64,000 nucleotides of DNA, taken from positions 32,531 to 96,530 of the IMG/VR virus record IMGVR_UViG_3300031951_011359, one strand, 5' to 3'. The notes under the pieces were generated by a model that did not search any database, was not told the origin of the DNA, and worked only from the letters and a program-made list of their open reading frames with translations. Positions 22,510 to 30,811 of the stretch are shown here, piece after piece. The translations under genes and the position numbers were made by a program. The stretch's first letter is position 1; the number at the start of each line of letters is the position of its first letter. The DNA comes from a virus.

Positions 22510-22517
22510 CTATTTAG
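22510..22517 (-). promoter_or_regulatory. Late-promoter-like CTAAATAG of the barrel gene
   Basis: Minus-strand CTAAATAG directly after the endolysin stop codon, giving a leader of about 90 bases for the barrel gene. Confidence 0.5.
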
Positions 22518-23186
22518 TCATCCCTTCTTCCAAGATTCACCTTCTGTCTTTCTTCTACGCGCCAATCCTGCTTCTACATTTGAACCAGGATTTCTGTAGA
22601 GGTATAAAGCATCTGGAACTAAGTCCCATTCTTTATTCTTCAGGCGTTTAGTAATAGTATTAAAGTTATCACCACCGTAAAAACCGGCACCAAGATTATA
22701 AGCAAAGCTGAGCAAAGCTCCTCTTTTTCCATCTGACATTTCACTCCAATGTGGGATTTTACGCAATGCAGGAAGGAACTCTTTCTTACATTGTTCGATG
22801 AGAAGATCATCTGCTTCTGCTTGCGAAAGAGTATCGCCAAGTTTAAATGCTGAACCATCCTTCTTACGGGTTGAACCCCAACCAATTGTGATTGGAAGTC
22901 CACCAGTCAGAGGGTCTGGATATGCCTTAAGATGACATCCTTCAAACTCTTTGATTAACTTGATTCCCATCTGTGGGAGATCATCACCACCAACTACAGG
23001 CGCTGCAGCAGCAGGGGTTGCTGGTGCAGCACTAGTCTTTTTTCCGCGATAAATCTCTGCCCAGTCTACATTATCTTCCAGATACTTAACTGGGAGATTA
23101 TCTTCTAACCACTGAACTGCTTTAACATGATTAGGGTTTCTTTCATCATAGAACTGAAAGAAATTATGAAGATCGATTTTTGCCAT
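22518..23186 (-). CDS. Endolysin, T4-lysozyme-like (GH24) with N-terminal module
   Basis: 222 residues. Residues 1-50 (LHNFFQFYD, AVQWLEDNLP) form a module also found in the next enzyme. A linker of Ala/Pro leads to a GH24 lysozyme domain: IKEFEGCHLKAYPDP with catalytic Glu, ITIGWGSTR, SFAYNLG and GLARRRKTEGESW. It would hydrolyse peptidoglycan at lysis. The shared N-terminal module may bind the wall or a partner. Confidence 0.92.
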   Translation of the reverse strand: MAKIDLHNFFQFYDERNPNHVKAVQWLEDNLPVKYLEDNVDWAEIYRGKKTSAAPATPAAAAPVVGGDDLPQMGIKLIKEFEGCHLKAYPDPLTGGLPITIGWGSTRKKDGSAFKLGDTLSQAEADDLLIEQCKKEFLPALRKIPHWSEMSDGKRGALLSFAYNLGAGFYGGDNFNTITKRLKNKEWDLVPDALYLYRNPGSNVEAGLARRRKTEGESWKKG

Positions 23187-23310
23187 TGTTGTCTCCGAAA
23201 TAACGTTGATAAAGTTCGTTTGCTTCTAGATGCTTTCCATGATTAGTAAGTTCTTTAATCACCTTAAGCATCTTTGCCTTAAATCTAGTCGAAGATTCTA
23301 CCCCATCCAT
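23164..23310 (-). CDS. 48-residue small protein between two endolysins
   Basis: Preceded by a strong AGGAGG ribosome site 6 bases before ATG 23310. Basic helical sequence (KAKMLKVIKELTNHGKHLEA). Overlaps both neighbours. Could regulate or assist the lysis enzymes, but this is only positional. Confidence 0.65.
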   Translation of the reverse strand: MDGVESSTRFKAKMLKVIKELTNHGKHLEANELYQRYFGDNNGKNRSS

Positions 23311-23956
23311 CGTTGCCTCCTGGACACCAACGGTGCTTGAGAACTGCTTTGGTGTAAATTGTTTTCTTACCGTTAGTCACAGGTCCAGTATAGTTATCAT
23401 TCAATGAACCATATGGATCATTCACAAAATATCCCTTACCATCTGGAGTCTTACCAATTACAACACACATATGCCCACCAGTAGGTGCAGAAAGAGAACC
23501 CCTATGGAGTATGCCAATAACAACGGGCTTTCCAGCATCCAAACTTTTATCAATATCAGCAAAAGATAGATTGTAACTAAAGTGTGACTTAACACCATAA
23601 CCTGCCAGAACTTTCGTCTGTACGGCATGATCAGTTGTATCACCAATTGCAAATACTTTCTTGACATACTCATCATCGCCCTTAATGCTTCCTGGCTTAA
23701 GGAAAGCAAGGCACATAGCGCACGATGAACTGTTACAAGTTCTATGTGCATCTCGGTAATTGTCTACTTGATTGAAATATGGAACATTCAGAACTGCTGG
23801 TGTAGGTGGTTTGGTTCTAAAAATTCCAATCCAATCGGTTTCTGAATCGTCAAGGAATTGAGCAGGTAGGTTATCTTCTAACCATTGAACTGCTGCTACA
23901 TGATTTGAGTTAGTGTCGTCGTAAAACTTAAAAAAGTTATGAAGATCCAATGTCAT
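23285..23956 (-). CDS. C39-like cysteine peptidase/amidase with shared lysin module
   Basis: 223 residues. Residues 1-48 match the N-terminal module of the lysozyme (LHNFFKFYD, AVQWLEDNLP). The rest is a papain-like C39 fold: CNSSSCAMCLAFL has the catalytic Cys, GGHMCVVIG the His, and NDPYGS the Asp. It probably cleaves peptide cross-links of peptidoglycan, complementing the lysozyme. Confidence 0.82.
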   Translation of the reverse strand: MTLDLHNFFKFYDDTNSNHVAAVQWLEDNLPAQFLDDSETDWIGIFRTKPPTPAVLNVPYFNQVDNYRDAHRTCNSSSCAMCLAFLKPGSIKGDDEYVKKVFAIGDTTDHAVQTKVLAGYGVKSHFSYNLSFADIDKSLDAGKPVVIGILHRGSLSAPTGGHMCVVIGKTPDGKGYFVNDPYGSLNDNYTGPVTNGKKTIYTKAVLKHRWCPGGNDGWGRIFD

Positions 23957-24137
23957 CTTCTTCTCCTATGTACTCTAATGAAAATACATCATGCTCTGGA
24001 ATATCGGGATTCAACCATTCACTAAATTCAGATTGAATCGCATGGGCATTTTCAATATTTTTTTGTTCACATAGGAAATGCATCCTGTCAATTGCCCAAT
24101 CGTGTGATTGACGAAGAGTAGTTTCAAGTGTCACCAT
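23937..24137 (-). CDS. 66-residue acidic hypothetical protein
   Basis: The longer frame would run antisense to a plus-strand gene; ATG 24137 (MVTLETTLRQSHDW) avoids this. Acidic C-terminus (EYIGEEDDIGSS) overlapping the C39 gene start. Function unknown. Confidence 0.6.
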   Translation of the reverse strand: MVTLETTLRQSHDWAIDRMHFLCEQKNIENAHAIQSEFSEWLNPDIPEHDVFSLEYIGEEDDIGSS

Positions 24138-24183
24138 AGTATTTAGAAAATCATTATCTTTTTTTAGTATAGCACTCCTGGTC

Positions 24184-24209
24184 TTTGACTGCAAATCTAA
24201 ATAGTCAAA
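24184..24209 (+). promoter_or_regulatory. Late box in an inverted repeat (GIY-YIG-like gene)
   Basis: TTTGACT (24184-24190) and AGTCAAA (24203-24209) flank CTAAATAG (24197-24204) on the plus strand, 12 bases ahead of the start. Late RNA would lose the first arm. Confidence 0.55.
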
Positions 24210-24221
24210 TAAAGAATTCTT

Positions 24222-24647
24222 ATGGATTGGCAATATAATGGAGAAGTCTTTACCGATGTTCCCAAAGGGATGGAAGGGTTTGTTTATATAATTACGAATC
24301 TTACGAACAATAAAAAATACATTGGTAAAAAACATTTCTGGACAAGACAAAAGAACAAAAAAACAGGAAGAAGAAAGACCGAAGAGTCTGATTGGAAAAA
24401 CTACTTCGGATCTTGTGATGAACTTAATGAAGATGTAAAGAAATTAGGTAGAGAACATTTTCTTCGTGAAATCCTCTACCTATGTCCTCATAAGAAATCT
24501 ATGAGTTATTATGAAACTTATGAACAGTTTAATCGTAATGTACTGATGAGTGAAGAATATTATAATACAAATATTGGTGGAACCTTTTATATGAGCGAAT
24601 CTGAAAGAATTTATGGCATCGTTCTTAAGTCTTCTAAGATTAGCTAA
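24222..24647 (+). CDS. GIY-YIG-like endonuclease
   Basis: 141 residues. GFVYIITNLTNNKKYIGKKH fits the GIY-YIG signature, followed by an Arg/Lys-rich stretch and a conserved LGREHFLREILY helix and a YYNTNIGG end with a candidate Asn. One of only five plus-strand genes in the window. It may be a free-standing homing enzyme; no extra DNA-binding domain is visible. Confidence 0.75.
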   Translation: MDWQYNGEVFTDVPKGMEGFVYIITNLTNNKKYIGKKHFWTRQKNKKTGRRKTEESDWKNYFGSCDELNEDVKKLGREHFLREILYLCPHKKSMSYYETYEQFNRNVLMSEEYYNTNIGGTFYMSESERIYGIVLKSSKIS

Positions 24648-24683
24648 AGCCTCATCTTCAACCGGGACAAAGGTAGTCTAGAC

Positions 24684-24712
24684 AAAAAAAGGGGACTTGT
24701 CAAGCCCCCTTT
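24684..24712 (-). terminator. Terminator after the 486-residue late gene
   Basis: AAAGGGG/CCCCTTT stem with inner complementary CTTG/CAAG, then a T-run on the minus strand. Confidence 0.75.
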
Positions 24713-24730
24713 GAAGATGTTATAATGTGA

Positions 24731-26191
24731 TCAATTCTGAGTTACATAATACTCAACCATATCATCCCAGGTATATTGTGAAAGATCATAACCTTCCTCT
24801 ACAAGACCATTCACCCACTCTTGAATTTCTTCAGCAAGTAAATAATCCTCATATTGTTCCATGATTGTACCAATTGCAGTTTCATCCATTTCCATCATAA
24901 TGTAATTTGCTTCGTCTAAGGTGTCTGCATGACCCTCAGACAGCAAGTAATTTAAAACAACATCGTAAGGTTGATATGATTCTTTTGCAGTTACAGGGGT
25001 TTTATTTTGCTGTTCCAATTTTTTCTGTTGCCTTTCTTGTTCTGCCTTTAAAGCATCTTCTACTGCTTTAGTATCAATTTTTCCAGGACCTTCCGGACCA
25101 CCCATCAATTCTCCCTGACGCTGCTTAGATCTGTTGCCCATTTTACGAAGTTCTTCAGCATCTTTTTCCATTTGACTTTGACCAGTGCCCCTTTGAGTGC
25201 CATCTGGGTTTAGTTTAGCAGCAAGTTCTGGTTTTGCCTTTGCCCAAGTTTTTAGTCCTAGTTCTTCTGCTTCTTTAGTTTTTCCTTGTTTAATGAGTTC
25301 TTTATACTTAGAAGTTACAGAATCAGACTTTGGTTTTGTAGGTGTTGCAGTAGATCCTCCTCCACCACCGCCAGATCCAGAAGGTGTTGCAGGTGGTTTC
25401 GGTGATGCTGTTGGTGCTGCTGGTGTTGTTGTAGCTGGTTGTGGTGATCCTGTTGGTTTTGATCCAGAACCTGCACCTCCAAGTTTTGCTCCCATATATC
25501 CAGCAAGAACACCAGTACCTCCGATTAATGCACCTTTAGCAATTCCTGGAAGTACTGCTTTTGCTTTTGAAGCAACATCCTTTACTTTTTGAGTTGCTTG
25601 ACTTAGTTTTGCCTTTGAAAGTAATTCTGCAGACTGCTTACCAGTCATTGGTTTTCCACCATCAACTGGTGATTTTGTTGGACTATATCCACCAACATTT
25701 CCTTTTCTCGCTTCCTTTTGAGCAAGATTTTGTATTCTTCTTCTTGCTACTTCAGGTCTTTTGGAATTTTGAATTATATTTGCAACTTTTTTTCTTGCAG
25801 GTTTTGATGCTATTCTTCCCGCAAGTTTAATGGCACCACCTAACAATTTATCTGCCAAACCCTCATAAATTGCAACATCAAAAAGTTCTAATTGTTCTTG
25901 AATATAATCTTCAGAAACTACACTTTCGGTAAGAATACTTTCATCAAAACTCAAATACTTTTCAATAATTGTTTCTTCTGAAGAATCTGCAAGAAATCCA
26001 ATAATACCTTCAGCACTATATCCTTCATAAACCATTGAAGTTGAAATAGTAGCAAGAATATCCTCTACTATTTCTGCTGCTTCCGCATCATAATATTGAG
26101 AATCTTCATTCAAAAAATCTTCCTGTTGGATATTGATTTCTTCATACAAATACCCAACAGAATTAATGAAGTCTTGCGAAATTCTAGACAT
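24731..26191 (-). CDS. Late low-complexity protein with EGYD module
   Basis: 486 residues. An acidic helical N-terminus (NSVGYLYEEI and on to about 115), a Lys/Arg-rich region (about 130-215), a hydrophobic Gly/Ala segment (about 218-240), a Pro/Ser/Gly linker (about 245-295), a basic helical part, then an acidic C-terminus with a YLLSEGHADT-type module and WVNGLVEEGYDLSQYTWDDM. The last matches the N-terminal part of the next late protein but one. Late promoter upstream and terminator downstream. Probably a virion or prohead-internal protein; not identified by homology. Confidence 0.75.
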   Translation of the reverse strand: MSRISQDFINSVGYLYEEINIQQEDFLNEDSQYYDAEAAEIVEDILATISTSMVYEGYSAEGIIGFLADSSEETIIEKYLSFDESILTESVVSEDYIQEQLELFDVAIYEGLADKLLGGAIKLAGRIASKPARKKVANIIQNSKRPEVARRRIQNLAQKEARKGNVGGYSPTKSPVDGGKPMTGKQSAELLSKAKLSQATQKVKDVASKAKAVLPGIAKGALIGGTGVLAGYMGAKLGGAGSGSKPTGSPQPATTTPAAPTASPKPPATPSGSGGGGGGSTATPTKPKSDSVTSKYKELIKQGKTKEAEELGLKTWAKAKPELAAKLNPDGTQRGTGQSQMEKDAEELRKMGNRSKQRQGELMGGPEGPGKIDTKAVEDALKAEQERQQKKLEQQNKTPVTAKESYQPYDVVLNYLLSEGHADTLDEANYIMMEMDETAIGTIMEQYEDYLLAEEIQEWVNGLVEEGYDLSQYTWDDMVEYYVTQN

Positions 26192-26221
26192 GGTTATGAT
26201 TTTAATACCTTTTTATAAAGA

Positions 26222-26229
26222 TATTTATA
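26222..26229 (-). promoter_or_regulatory. Late promoter TATAAATA
   Basis: Exact minus-strand TATAAATA preceded by TTTTT, about 30 bases before the 486-residue gene. No hairpin precedes this one. Confidence 0.8.
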
Positions 26230-26234
26230 AAAAA

Positions 26235-27779
26235 TCACTTACCAGGAAGTGCTTTTACCCCAAGTTTCTTATTGCGAGCAGCATCATTTTGTCTTGCTTT
26301 TTGAAGTGCTTGTTGTGCTTTTACAGCATCATGCTTCTTGTATGCACCTGCAAACATAGTTCTTCCAATTCTTTCTAATGGATTAGAAGAAGTTTTAGCA
26401 AGAGATTGAGCACTTGGCCCTGCCTTATAAACTGCTTTACCATCCTTAAACGCAAGATGTCCTGCTGTTGATTGCCCACCTCTTTGAACTACACCAGTTT
26501 TAGCAAGTTGAACAGTTTTTCTTTGTGATCCAGAACCAGTTGACATAAATGCAGGACCACCTGGTTTTTTCTGACTAAATGATGTTTGTCCACCAATACC
26601 TTTAATTGCAGTTCCTGCTTGCTTTTGACGATTTGCTGTTGCCATTGCTTTTCTTTCAACCGCATTAGCACCAGCAACAACATCAAATGCCTTAGATGCT
26701 GCCATTGCAGCACCGGTTCCTGCTGCAAGAGATCCTACTGGAGTAAGTGGAGCGCCTGCTGCTGCACCTAAAGCACCAGCACCACCAACTACAGCAGCTT
26801 TAAGTCCTGATCTCAACCAACCAGAACCTTTTGCTCTTTCATCAGCAACATCAAGTGCTGCTGCTGCAGGTCCAAGAAGTTTTCCACCGATTCTTCCAGC
26901 TCGTTTAAGTCCTGATGGAATTTTAATTTTTGGTCCAGTAGGTGGTTTTCCTCCAGTTTGTCCAACCGCAGGAAGTGCTGGTGGTTTTCCTCCAGAACCT
27001 CCAGAAGATGTTCTGGGTGTAGACGCTTTATCATATGCACCTCTCATCATAGCTTCTGGGGGTGCCTGTGGATTAGTTCCACGAGTTGCTAATTTGCCGG
27101 CAGGTTGCTTGGCATCGTATGCTGCTGCTCTTGCTTCTTTTGCTGCTGCTCTGTTTCTTCGCTCAGCTGCTTCAAGTTCTGGAGTAAATTCTCGCCTACC
27201 ACGACTACTAGTTGATCCTGAAGCAGGTAAAGCAAGTCTTGAAGGAGTTCCAGAAAGTGTTCTATTTCCATAAGGAACTCTACTTGAAGGTGGTTCTGGA
27301 GTTCCATATTTTTTTGGCGGGTTTCCAGGAAACTGTTGCCAAGCATCAGCAGCAGCTCCTGACGGTTTTCTTGCAGGACTTGCTACTGTAGTTGTTTTTC
27401 CTTGAGGACTTACTTCTGGTTGAGTTGTTTGAGATGCAATTTTATTAGTTTGCGAAACTTCTGGTGCTGCATTTGCCGATGCTCTTGCTCTTGCACTTCT
27501 AATTGCAGGAGCTCCTGCAGATCCTCGCAATGGTTGTCTCTGTCTCCCTAAAGCAGAAGGACCACCTAATCTTTGCTTGCTTCTGTTTGGTAGACTATTA
27601 TATGTATCTCTATCTAATCTATCATCCAATCTTTTTAGTGGATCATTATTACCTAAAGCAACTGATCCTGCAAGAGGGGTAGTTGCAGCTGCTAATGCTG
27701 CTGCAGCTTCAAGATCTCTTTTCTTTTTTTCATCTTCATTCAAATATGACTCTTGTAAAAACTGACTAAAAGACTTCAT
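26235..27779 (-). CDS. Late low-complexity protein with capsid-targeting-like N-terminus
   Basis: 514 residues. Starts MKSFSQFLQES, close to the T4 internal-protein targeting peptide (MKTYQEFIAE as I recall it), with LQE fitting the gp21 protease rule (L/I)xE. Then a disordered Arg/Ala/Pro/Ser-rich stretch (about 50-280), a Gly/Ala hydrophobic region (about 315-365) and a basic C-terminus with GHLAFKDGKAVYKAG. A DNA-associated internal head protein is a reasonable inference. Confidence 0.75.
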   Translation of the reverse strand: MKSFSQFLQESYLNEDEKKKRDLEAAAALAAATTPLAGSVALGNNDPLKRLDDRLDRDTYNSLPNRSKQRLGGPSALGRQRQPLRGSAGAPAIRSARARASANAAPEVSQTNKIASQTTQPEVSPQGKTTTVASPARKPSGAAADAWQQFPGNPPKKYGTPEPPSSRVPYGNRTLSGTPSRLALPASGSTSSRGRREFTPELEAAERRNRAAAKEARAAAYDAKQPAGKLATRGTNPQAPPEAMMRGAYDKASTPRTSSGGSGGKPPALPAVGQTGGKPPTGPKIKIPSGLKRAGRIGGKLLGPAAAALDVADERAKGSGWLRSGLKAAVVGGAGALGAAAGAPLTPVGSLAAGTGAAMAASKAFDVVAGANAVERKAMATANRQKQAGTAIKGIGGQTSFSQKKPGGPAFMSTGSGSQRKTVQLAKTGVVQRGGQSTAGHLAFKDGKAVYKAGPSAQSLAKTSSNPLERIGRTMFAGAYKKHDAVKAQQALQKARQNDAARNKKLGVKALPGK

Positions 27780-27799
27780 CTTCTTCTTACTTTTTTAGT

Positions 27800-27833
27800 T
27801 ATTTATAAAAAAAGAGGGTTGGTTAGACCCTCT
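27800..27833 (-). promoter_or_regulatory. Terminator fused to late promoter
   Basis: AGAGGGT/ACCCTCT hairpin (27813-27833) whose T-run continues straight into TATAAATA (27800-27807). It ends the 359-residue gene and starts the 514-residue gene. Confidence 0.82.
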
Positions 27834-27856
27834 GATAAACTATTTAAAAAATTGTA

Positions 27857-28936
27857 TCACGCACCTCTTACTTGTGAAGATGCTCCAGAACTACCCTTTT
27901 TTTCTTGCTCAATCTTTTTTCTCTCATCCTCACGCACTTTTAAAGTTGCTCTTCTTTGCAGTTCTGCACCAGCCATATTAGCACCGAAAGAACCATAAGC
28001 TTCCACAATACTTTGTCTCCATTCTTCACTCATATTTGCCATAATGACTGCTGCTGCTTCTTCAGTTTCAGCATAACCTTCGTCAATTAGATAACCTTGA
28101 ACGATATCGAATAGGTCTAAGTCCATATTCAATCTGCGCTGTCTAATTTGCTGTTGAAGATTTGGTTTTGATGTAGTAGCAGCAGGAGCAGGAGTTGTTG
28201 CCGCAGCAGGAGCAGATGTTGTAGGTCTAGTTGCAAGTGCTCCAGTACCAGTCAAGTTTGCACCTGTTGCTCTAAGTTGCTGTGCTTGTCTAAGTTCAGC
28301 AGAAGTTGGAGTTCTTCTTTCAATACCACCGACTAATGGTTTACCTGTTGGTCCTAGTTGTGGTTTAGGAGCAGGTGCAGAAGCAGGTCTTGTAGATGTT
28401 TGTACTGCAGGTCTTGCAGGTGCAGAAGCAGGTGCTTGTGTTGCAGGTCTTGCTGGTGCTTGCACTACAGGTCTCGTAGGTGCTGGTTGTCCAGGTCTCT
28501 GGAAAATAGGAGACATTCCTGGTTGAACTGGTTTACCTTGAATATTAAAACCACCAGGACCAATTGTAAGTCCACGAAGATTTTGTGCAGATGCAGGTCT
28601 TGTGGATGCTTGTGCCTTTTGTCTTTGAAGATATTCACCAGTAGTAGAAACTCTTCTATTTGCTTCTACTCCACCAATTCCTTGACGCATCAATTGTTGA
28701 ACTTTTGCTTTTCCACCACCGGCATCAAATGCAGTTAATTCATTCAAATATTCTTCATACATATCTTCCCAAGTATATTCACTGAGGTCATAACCTTCTT
28801 CTACAAGTGAATTTACCCAGTTCTCAAAGTCCTCTTGAACTTGCTCTTCAGTCAGTTCAACCTCTTCTTGAGGAGCATAAACATTATTATATGCTTCCAT
28901 CATATTAAAAGCATCAGTTCCAGTAATTCTAGACAT
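27857..28936 (-). CDS. Late low-complexity protein with EAYxxVY and EGYA modules
   Basis: 359 residues. MMEAYNNVYA at about 12-21; WVNSLVEEGYDLSEYTWEDM at about 42-61; a Pro/Ala/Thr/Arg-rich disordered centre; then LFDIVQGYLIDEGYAETEEA and IMANMSEEW at about 275-305. These modules recur in three other proteins here. Late promoter and terminators on both sides. Likely structural or prohead-internal; function unknown. Confidence 0.75.
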   Translation of the reverse strand: MSRITGTDAFNMMEAYNNVYAPQEEVELTEEQVQEDFENWVNSLVEEGYDLSEYTWEDMYEEYLNELTAFDAGGGKAKVQQLMRQGIGGVEANRRVSTTGEYLQRQKAQASTRPASAQNLRGLTIGPGGFNIQGKPVQPGMSPIFQRPGQPAPTRPVVQAPARPATQAPASAPARPAVQTSTRPASAPAPKPQLGPTGKPLVGGIERRTPTSAELRQAQQLRATGANLTGTGALATRPTTSAPAAATTPAPAATTSKPNLQQQIRQRRLNMDLDLFDIVQGYLIDEGYAETEEAAAVIMANMSEEWRQSIVEAYGSFGANMAGAELQRRATLKVREDERKKIEQEKKGSSGASSQVRGA

Positions 28937-28964
28937 TTTTTCTTTTATGATTTTTCTATAATTT

Positions 28965-28998
28965 TATTTATAAAAAAAGAGGGTCTTAACGACCCTCT
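28965..28998 (-). promoter_or_regulatory. Terminator fused to late promoter
   Basis: AGAGGGTC/GACCCTCT hairpin (28978-28998) with T-run running into TATAAATA (28965-28972). The 48-residue gene upstream ends in the hairpin loop. Confidence 0.82.
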
Positions 28999-29132
28999 AA
29001 CCATTCTTTCTTAAAATCATAATCACCAAACAGAAACTCATCAGATTCTGCTGCTTCCTTATATGCGTTCAGGATTTCCTGTTCACACCATTCATCATAG
29101 TTGGAATCATCTTTGAGTATTTTAGGATTCAT
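28986..29132 (-). CDS. 48-residue acidic protein
   Basis: Begins MNPKILKDDSNYDEWCEQEI. Its stop codon lies in the loop of the terminator that follows, so its last codons form one arm of the stem. Overlaps the end of the GIY-YIG gene. Function unknown. Confidence 0.62.
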   Translation of the reverse strand: MNPKILKDDSNYDEWCEQEILNAYKEAAESDEFLFGDYDFKKEWLEGR

Positions 29133-29589
29133 TTTTTATAAATCTACCACTCTCATCTCTGGGAAGTTTTTTTCTTTTTCCTTCTGCCCAAACTTTTTTC
29201 ATTGATTCACGCTTTCTTTCAATTTCCTCTGGAGTTTGTTTTCCAGGTCTTCCCATTTTATGAGCAGAGTTTGATTGCTTTTCTCTTATTTCTGGAGTTC
29301 TTTCATAAGGAGTATATAAATTTTTATATTGTTTTGGTGGTTTATCCCCACCATCAGTTTTATTTTCTAGAATTCCAGTTTTATTATTTAATCTGCCCCA
29401 TTTAGAAATTAAATTAATTTCTTCATTTAATGCAGTTTCTTCATCAACATTTTGTAATGGAAAAATAACTCTTTCTGGTGGTGGAACCTCTACACTATGG
29501 GATTTTTGTTTCCACCTATCATTTTTCCCCTTACCAACATAGTAGGGGGTTCCATCCTCTTTCAAATAAACATAAACATAATAATTCAT
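29122..29589 (-). CDS. GIY-YIG homing endonuclease next to nrdB
   Basis: 155 residues. YVYVYLKEDGTPYYVGKGKN is the GIY-YIG start, with ILENKTDGGDK as the catalytic end; the C-terminus is basic with an EIERKRESMKKVW helix. The ATG overlaps the nrdB stop (ATGA), so it is translated with nrdB. T4 also has homing enzymes tied to nrd genes. Paralogue of the 18354-18938 protein. Confidence 0.88.
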   Translation of the reverse strand: MNYYVYVYLKEDGTPYYVGKGKNDRWKQKSHSVEVPPPERVIFPLQNVDEETALNEEINLISKWGRLNNKTGILENKTDGGDKPPKQYKNLYTPYERTPEIREKQSNSAHKMGRPGKQTPEEIERKRESMKKVWAEGKRKKLPRDESGRFIKNES

Positions 29590-30767
29590 AACTGAAATCC
29601 CGAGAAAGTGTCTTTAGTGACATCTTGTTTGATTCCACCAACCACATAACTCTCCACTTCCGTTTCCTGGGGTGCCACTTGTAAATTTTTGGAATCAATC
29701 CAATGAGAAGTCCAAGGAAGAGGGTTATTCTTCGCAGGAATATCATAAAGTGGTTTGAGTCCAATTGCCTTCATTCTACGGTTTGCAATCCATTCGACAT
29801 ACTGTTGTAATAGTTTGTCATTAAGACCAATCATCGAACCATCCTTGAACAGATACTCTGCCCAAAGTTTTTCTTGGTTCACAGCGTTTTCAAAGGTCTT
29901 ATAGAACCACTGCTCTTCTTCTTTACTGATACGTGCCATCTCAGGATCATCACCTTCTTTCCACTTGTTCAGAATGTTTTGAGTGATAACCAGATGCTGG
30001 TTCTCATCACGAGCAATCAGTGAGATGATCTTTGCACTTCCTTCCATAAGCTTGAGTTCGCCAAACGCAAAACTACAAGCGAAGCTGACGTAAAAGCGAA
30101 TACCTTCAAGAATATTAACGTTTGCAACTGCTCTGAATAGTTTTCTCTTGAGTTCATACCTTGCTTCTCGTGCGTATGGTACTTGTTCTAATGCGTGAAC
30201 CCACTCATTTGAATTGTCATACTGATGAGCACTATTGATGAAATCGTTGTATGCCTGAGTCACACTCACGGCACGTTCCATAATGCGGTCTTCTTTGAGA
30301 ATGGTATCAAAAACTTCAGATGGGTCTGAGTAAACATTCTTGATGATATAGGTGTATGAACGGGAATGGATCATCTCCATAAACTCCCATACCTTCATAC
30401 ACGCTTCCAGTTCAGGAAGTGAACAGTATGGAGCAAATGCCATACCAGGTCCACGACCCTGAACGGAATCCAGCATTACCTGATACTTCAAGTTGCTGGT
30501 GAAGATGTGCTTTTGCTCTGGGCGTAGCATATGATAATCACTACGATCTTTTTGAAGAGATACCTCTTCGGGTCTCCAGAAATAACCCAGTTGTTGTGTT
30601 GTTAGTTTATCAAAAATTGGATACTTGTAAGAGTCATACCTTTGAATTCCTAATGGAGCGCCAAAAAACATTGGTTGTTTTTTAGTATCTACTTCATGAG
30701 GATTAAAAACGGTCATTGAATCGACCATTGGTTTATCCTCCAAACCTGTTTTAAAACTAAATGTCAT
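29586..30767 (-). CDS. nrdB: Class I ribonucleotide reductase, beta subunit
   Basis: 393 residues. Diiron ligands appear in WEFMEMIHSRSYTYII (Glu, His) and DENQHLVITQNIL (Glu, His); SRSYTY holds the radical Tyr. The C-terminal tail for docking to NrdA is present. With NrdA it makes deoxynucleotides from host ribonucleotides, drawing on NADPH that Gnd may help supply. Confidence 0.96.
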   Translation of the reverse strand: MTFSFKTGLEDKPMVDSMTVFNPHEVDTKKQPMFFGAPLGIQRYDSYKYPIFDKLTTQQLGYFWRPEEVSLQKDRSDYHMLRPEQKHIFTSNLKYQVMLDSVQGRGPGMAFAPYCSLPELEACMKVWEFMEMIHSRSYTYIIKNVYSDPSEVFDTILKEDRIMERAVSVTQAYNDFINSAHQYDNSNEWVHALEQVPYAREARYELKRKLFRAVANVNILEGIRFYVSFACSFAFGELKLMEGSAKIISLIARDENQHLVITQNILNKWKEGDDPEMARISKEEEQWFYKTFENAVNQEKLWAEYLFKDGSMIGLNDKLLQQYVEWIANRRMKAIGLKPLYDIPAKNNPLPWTSHWIDSKNLQVAPQETEVESYVVGGIKQDVTKDTFSGFQL

Positions 30768-30811
30768 AATTCTCCCTACTAAACTAACTCACACTGTAAT
30801 ATTTAACGAAG

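Noticed and set aside
23937-24350. 137-codon frame overlapping the start of the plus-strand GIY-YIG-like gene
   Set aside because: The upstream half is antisense to a better-supported gene; the shorter start at 24137 is used.
25197-25592. Plus-strand frame rich in Pro/Gly/Val opposite the 486-residue gene
   Set aside because: Composition is a shadow of the Pro/Ala/Gly linker on the minus strand; no promoter or ribosome site.
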